In this document: piece by piece, positions 58,701 to 64,000 of the stretch
Position numbering within the stretch: position 1 is the first letter of the stretch
Layout: each line of letters opens with the position of its first letter
DNA from: Scenedesmus sp. ARA3
Lineage: Eukaryota; Chlorophyta; Chlorophyceae; Sphaeropleales; Scenedesmaceae
Direction of reading: 5' to 3'
NCBI GenBank assembly: GCA_004335835.1
Contig: RWJK01001429.1
Span: forward strand, 1 to 64,000
DNA length: 64,000 nucleotides
Program-made: the position numbers and the translations under genes
Notes under the pieces: model-generated
Seen by the model: the letters and a program-made list of their open reading frames with translations, nothing else
The model's database searches: none
What the model was told of the DNA's origin: nothing

Positions 58701-61154
58701 CTGCTGCTGCTGTGGAATTCTGTGCCTGTGCCTTGCCTGCTGTTGAGCTGGCTGTGCAGCTTTGCTTGGCCAGCAGCTCAGGCAGGGTGAGTGCGTAGAG
58801 CGTGATGGCGCCGCTGCATGCGTTGCAGGCAGTGCGGCTGGGCAGGCCTGCCATGAGCCATTTGGCAAGTGACGTCAGCGCCAGCAGCCTGCATGGCGCG
58901 AAATGTGACATGTTCAGCGCAAGAGCAGCAACAGCAGGCGCATTGTGAGTGACAGTGTTGCCGATATGTGCACACATGCTATTTAAAAACAAGGACGCTG
59001 TGCATGGTGGGCCCTGCCAGATCAGGCTGCCTCACATCAGCACAGCTTGAGCACCACATGTTGAACACAGCAGGTCACTGTGTGCAGCTACTTCAGCAGA
59101 GCAAATGATGCCACCAGCAGCTACAACCTCCATTGTAATCACCTGCAGGACAGCAGCGACGGTGCCGCCCTCAGCAGCACACCACTCGGTGCCACCTGCT
59201 GCTGCTGCTGCTGCCGTGTGCCAGCAGCAGCAGCAGCTCGTGCTGCCGGCAATGCCAGCGCCATGGCTCCATTGCCTGACAGCAGCACCTCCTGGCTCAG
59301 GCAGGGGCAGCAGCGCAGCAGCTGGGGCCCAGTGACCGGGGGGTCCTGCAGCAGCTGCGCCAGCTGGCGCGCCAGCAGCTGCTCGTGCTGCAGCTCGCTG
59401 CTGCTGCTGCTGCTGTTGATGGCTGCAGGCAATGCGGCAGGCACGTTGAAATAGCTGTGCTGCTGCTGGGCTTGAAGCTGTTGGCTTGATGATGCTGCAG
59501 CTGGTGGAGAGGAAGCAGGTGAGCCCACCGCCAGGCTTGCACCTGCTGCCACATGCTCAGGGCCCGAGGGAGACATGCCCCTGCTGCTGGCACCGCCACC
59601 AAAGCCACCACTAGCAGCAGCTGCTGCTGCCGCTGCTGCTCCCGCTGCTGCTGTGCTGTGATCATCCAGGCTTGGCCGCGCAGACCAAGCACATGATGCG
59701 CGCACTGCACCTTGCTGCTGCTGCTGCTGCTGCACCAGCGGCACTGCTGCTGCTAGGCCTGCCTCCAGAAGCAGCGCAGCAAGCTGCTCATCCAACTGTC
59801 CATCACAGCCCCAGCGGTGCAGCACACACAGCGCCTGCAGCGCCAGCGCAACAGCCGGCGCCAGCTGCCGCCGCTGCTGCGGGGCGTGGCTGCCGCCAGC
59901 ATGTGCAGCAGCACGCAGGGCGCGCTCGGCGGCAGCAGACAGCTGGCTGCAGGAGCTGTGGCCAGAGCCCTGCCGGGACAAACCGGGGTCGGCTGCTGCT
60001 CCAGCAGCAGCAGGTGTATGAGCAGCAGCAGGTGTATGAGCATGTGGGCTGCCGCTTGCTGCTGCTGCTGACTCCATGCCTCCCTGCATGTAGCCCAAGT
60101 CAATGGAGCCAGGCCTGCTGATGGCCCCAGCGGGCAGCCAGCTCTCACCATCAATGCTCACGCTGCCGCGGCTGCCAGCATGCTGCTGCTGCTGCTGCTG
60201 GCGCTGCCTGCTGCTGCTGCTGCGCTGCTGCTGCCGGGTGTGCGCCTCCAGCTGCTGCAGCAGCTGCTGCAGGTCGATGTCAAGCAGCAGCACATCCCGC
60301 CTGCTGCTGTGCAGGGCCTTGATGGGCCCGCTGCTGTGATCCACAAGCTGCAGCCGAGGCACAAACTGCGCAGCCGCTGCAGCTGCTGCTGCTGCTGCCG
60401 CATTGCCGCCGCTGCCTGACAGCAGCTCATGCGCTGCAGCGCCGTACCCAGCATCCAAGCTAGCCCTGCTGCTGCTGCTGCCGGCCGCAAGCCCACCAGC
60501 ACCAGCCACATCTGCTGACCCACCTGCTGACGCTAGATGTGCACCGCTGCCGCTGCCAGCCTGCTGCTGCTGCTGCTGTGTGCGCTTCAGGTGTCGCATG
60601 CTGCTGGTCAGCTCCTGGCTGAGGCTAGCCATGAGCATGTGGGCAGGGGGCCCTGCCAGCTGCCTGTCCATGTGGCCCGTGTAGGCGTCCCACACACACA
60701 CCTGCCATTGGCCGGCTGCATCAAAGCCGCCCGCTGCTAGCAAACCCCTGCACACAGCAGGGCAGCAGCCAGGGCAGCAGATGCGGGAGGTCACAGAAGG
60801 GTTCAGCTGCAGGGCAGGCGACAAGGCGGGAGCAGGAAAGGACCCAAAGGCGGCGCCTGTACGGCACGTTTCCTAAACTGCCGCTACCCTGTACAGATGA
60901 TGTTTCACAGTGCAACGCTATCCCTGCCTGGCATGTTATTGTCACTGCAGTGGTCCCGCGGCCTCACCTGCTGGTGCTCCATGCCAGCTGGCTGGGCAGG
61001 CCCCAGGCCCAGCCCGTGAAGCTGCGCAGGCAGGCGCCACGCGCCAGGCAGGCCATGCCGATGCTGCCATCAGCAGCCACACTCAGGATGCAGCCGCTCC
61101 ACGGCAGCCGGCTCGACACGGGCGGCAGCACAATGGATGACACGGGCGCTGCAC

Positions 61155-61186
<32 letters not shown>

Positions 61187-64000
61187 GGCGGCAGCAGGAT
61201 TGGCAGTGCATGGATGCAGGCAGCAAAGGCAAATAGCAGATGGTGGAGAAGATGCTACCGTCTAAAGCCAGCTGTTGCTGCGAGCCACCCTGCGGGCATC
61301 GTTGCTGTGCGCCTGCTGCTTGACAGTTCCACACGCAATGCCAACACGAGTAAAGCAACAGCCAGCAGGCATCGTCTCCAACGCCAGCACTGCGCTGCCA
61401 GGCACTGCGCTGGTTGACCACAGGCAAGACAAACGGCCCAGGTACCCCCATGGCTCTGCCCTTCCATCCCATACGCCTGCCGACATTGTAATTCTCAGAT
61501 AATCAGGTATGTCAATGTTGAGCCGCACCTGTGTGTGGGTGCACAGCCATCCATGGCTGGCCCAGGCTGCCCCGCCGCAGGTCCCACGCCCTCACACTGC
61601 CGTCAGTACCACCAGTCAGCAGCAGCGGCACAGCACCACCACCCACAGGCCGCTTACTCCACTCGCTCAACCTGCAGGGGCTGCCGCCTACTTGCTGCTG
61701 CTGCTGCTGCCTGGCGTGCTGCTCGCCTGCTGCTGCTGAGCCGCCCCAGCCATGGCTGCTGCTGCTGCCGCTGCCACTCCTGCTGAGTGGTTGCCGCACA
61801 CCCTGGCTGCTGTTACCAGCCCCTGCTGCATCTGCAGCCCCGCTGCATGCGATCAAATCCTGCGGAGGGCACCTGAACAGCACCTCTAGGTGTGCTGTGA
61901 CCTCGCCCACATGGCCACACGCCACGCGGCAGCAGCTGGCCTGCCATGCTGCGCCGGGCATGCAGTAAGCAGCCAGGTCGTACAGCAGCAGGCTGCCACT
62001 GGCCAGCAGCACAGCTAGCTGCAGCAGCCCTGGGCAGTCACTGCCCAGCAGCAGCATGGCGCTGACCTGACGGTGGCAGTGGCAGCAGCAGTGGCGGCAG
62101 CAGCAGCAGCAGCCAGTGGTAAAGTGGTGAGTCGGCATGCAGCGCCTAGCAAGAGAGCCACACGTCTAAAATCAGAATGCAGAAGTTGTGCAAAGGACAT
62201 TGTAAGCTTGATGCAAGGCGGCATGCGGGTCGGAAAGCAGGGCGGGGCCCCAAAGCGGGACGTGGGCAGCAATCCCTCTGGACAGCACAAACTAAAACCA
62301 CAGCTTCAGGCACAAACTGAACGGGCAACACCGCGCCACCATCGCCAGCTCACCTGTTGCTGCTGCCAGTCCTGTACCGCAGCAGCTGCCCGTGCAGCAG
62401 CTGCCTGCTGCTGCCTGACGTCGCCCCTGTCCATGGTGCGCTGCTGCTTTGACACCCCTGCTGCCGCCCCACACTCATCACCCGCTGCAGCACCACCAAT
62501 GCCAGCATCAGACAGGCCACTTGCTGCATCAGCGCCATCGGCAGCAGGCCGCTTCCTGCTGCTTGTCTGCACCCCTTCCGCCTGCTGCTGCTGCTGCTGC
62601 TGCTGCGTTGAGCTGGCGGTTGCTGTAGTGGGCATGCTGAAGGGCTGGCTGTAGCTGCTGGGGCTGCAGCACAGCGCTGACTCATCATAGCCCAGCCCAG
62701 CAGCAGCAGCACTGAACACAAAGCTGCTGCTGGAGCCTGCTGCCGCTGCTGCTGCTGCTGCTGCTGCTAAGTCTGCCTGTTTCTGTGATGTTTCCTGCTG
62801 GCTCTCATCGGCTGCACACTCCCCAGCTGCACCAGATTCCCTGCGTGTGACTGCAGCATCACTGCTGCTGCTGCTGCCATACAGCAGCTGCCGTGACCAC
62901 GGCCCCTTCCAACTGCCCTGCTGCTGCCGCAGCTTGACGCCAGCCTGGTGGCTGCTGCTGCTGCTGTGGTGGCTGCTGTGGTGATGGTGGTGGTGGTGAT
63001 GGTGAGCGTGGTGGTGTGGCACCAGGCGGCTCACATGCACATGCCAGTCACCAGCATGCCTATTGCCTGGCAGCACGCTGTGCTGCTGCTGCTGCTGCGC
63101 TGCTGGTATGCTGCTGCTGCCTAGCTGCAGCTGGTGCTGTGAAACGGCAGCATATGCCCGGTGGCTGTCAGAGACAGCAGCGAGCACGCGTGCAGCCTGC
63201 TTGGGCAATGCTTGGACTGCAGCTGCCTCTGGCCACGGATGAAGGCGCAGCGTCTGCAGCAGCACCTGCTGCTGCTGCTGCTGCTGCTGCTCAGCACCAC
63301 ACTCGTAGTTGGGGTTGCTGCTGCTGCTGTTTAGGGGCGCTGAGACTTGCCATAGCTGCTGCACTCCAAGATTGTTCCACACCACAACAGCAACATCGCA
63401 TGCCTGGCCCTGGCTGCTGCTACTTCTAGCCCCACTGCTGCTGCTGCTGCCAGCTTCCTGCTGCTGTTGTTGCTGCACCATCAAGGCACCGCCCAGAATG
63501 CGCACGGGCTGCTGCTGCTCATCTGCCCTACCAGCCCTACTTCGGCGCTGCTGCCTCCCAGATGTGCATCTGTTGCAGCTGCTGCTTGTGACACTGCTGC
63601 TGCTGCTGCTGTCGCTATCGCTATCACCTTCGTCACAGGAGGACAATGATCCATCTTCACAGCTGCTGCCGCTGCTGCTTGCCGCACAGTTGAACCGCAC
63701 CCTGTTGTTGTCTGACCCTCTCGACAACCGGCTAGCAGACCGCTGCTGCTGCTGCTGCTGTACTGCAAAGGGAACAAAGGGTGTCACGTCACTGAGCTGC
63801 AGCAGCAGCTGCTGCGCATTGTACCGCTGGCCTGCCACCTGCTGCCAAGCCAGGGGCATGCCTGTGGTGCTGCTGAAGCTGCTGCACACCAGCAGCCGCC
63901 AGCTGTTGTGCTGCACCAGCAGCAGCTGCAGCTGTAAGTCCTTGGCGCTCCTGCTGCCAGCTGTACTGCTGCTGCTGCTGAGCCTGCTGCTGCCGTTGCT
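54812..64000 (-). CDS. WDR7: WDR7/rabconnectin-3-beta-like WD40 protein (5' end outside window)
   Basis: Very large WD40 protein, of which at least seven exons lie in the window. In animals WDR7 pairs with DMXL proteins to control V-ATPase assembly; plants have one homologue. From the 5' side: a low-complexity exon (64000-62354) with Gln, Ser, His and Ala runs; an exon (about 61,530-62,070) with LLASGSLLLYDLAAY, VTAHLEVLFRCPPQDL and LTGGTDGSVRAWDLRRGS; an exon (about 60,965-61,140) with CILSVAADGSIGMACL; an exon (about 59,150-60,750) opening GLLAAGGFDAAG with WQVCVWDAYTGHMDRQL; and helical exons at about 58,035-58,890 and 56,885-57,730. The last exon (54812-56,498) has HVLLPHLGYAAALAVQAL and a final propeller blade, VAAVAFNPAGDAVAAF. 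Much of the length is triplet-repeat filler between propeller blades. The stop begins at 54812. Family assignment rests on the order of the WD blocks. Confidence 0.72.
55751..55798. repeat. (CTG)16 encoding a poly-Ala tract
   Basis: Sixteen triplets. In the minus-strand WD40 frame they read GCA and give about 16 alanines. It is the longest pure triplet run in the window. Confidence 0.9.
56518..56563. repeat. GAGT microsatellite in a WD40-gene intron
   Basis: Imperfect GAGT tetranucleotide array, broken once by AATAACTTA. It falls between the exons ending near 56,498 and starting near 56,884. On the minus strand it is CACT/CTCA repeats close to the acceptor. Confidence 0.85.
62967..63020. repeat. 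GTG/CAC run encoding a His-rich tract
   Basis: On the minus strand the triplets CAC/CAT give HHHAHHHHHHHHH followed by SSHHSSSSS. It lies in the low-complexity 5' exon of the WD40 gene. It differs from the surrounding CAG-type runs in base content. Confidence 0.85.

Overview
The window looks like nuclear DNA of a green alga, most likely a chlorophycean with moderately high GC. Nearly every gene is cut by many short introns with GTGAGT/GTGCGC-type donors and CTGCAG-type acceptors. TGTAA, the usual chlorophyte poly(A) signal, follows several stop codons. CAG/CTG triplet runs are everywhere, in exons as Gln, Ala and Ser tracts and in introns. A relative of Scenedesmus/Tetradesmus would fit, but that is an inference; no marker gene settles it. 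Gene models below were built by hand from conserved protein blocks joined at GT-AG sites with matching phase. Exon edges are good where a phase is quoted and approximate elsewhere.

Layout. 1-10 kb, minus strand: a GAF-PAS-TKL protein kinase with an N-terminal lipidation motif (1328-7097), then a short-form tRNase Z (7654 to about 9955). 10.5-19.7 kb, plus strand: a very large LSD1-type histone demethylase (SWIRM, DEK_C-like, amine oxidase) that reads on in phase into a TFIIS-N/LW-like domain and a C-terminal SRI-like domain. 20.4-23.5 kb, plus: a secreted fasciclin (FAS1) protein. 25.2-29.7 kb, minus: a SurE-like protein with a damaged active site, then a MORN-repeat protein with a 12-base assembly gap. 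29.9-31.1 kb, plus: a small conserved plant-type protein of unknown function, divergent from the MORN gene. 32.3-45.6 kb, plus: a TMEM120/TMPIT-like membrane protein, an endonuclease III, an NADH-cytochrome b5 reductase and a lumen-targeted C-terminal processing protease. 47.8-50.0 kb, minus: a drug/metabolite-type transporter. 50.6-53.3 kb, plus: an opine dehydrogenase-family protein. 54.8-64 kb, minus: a WDR7/rabconnectin-3-beta-like WD40 protein whose 5' end lies outside the window.

The genes do not form a pathway; this is an ordinary mosaic of nuclear genes. The most unusual item is the LSD1 gene. Its exon chain joins a flavin-dependent histone demethylase to two modules normally found in proteins of the elongating RNA polymerase II complex, with no stop codon, poly(A) signal or start region seen between the two halves. 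Also of interest are the SurE homologue that has lost its metal-binding residues, the endonuclease III with a three-cysteine C-terminal motif, CTG runs used as 3' splice-site tracts, a short element with inverted ends in front of the FAS1 gene, and clusters of palindromes in the 45.6-47.8 kb intergenic space.
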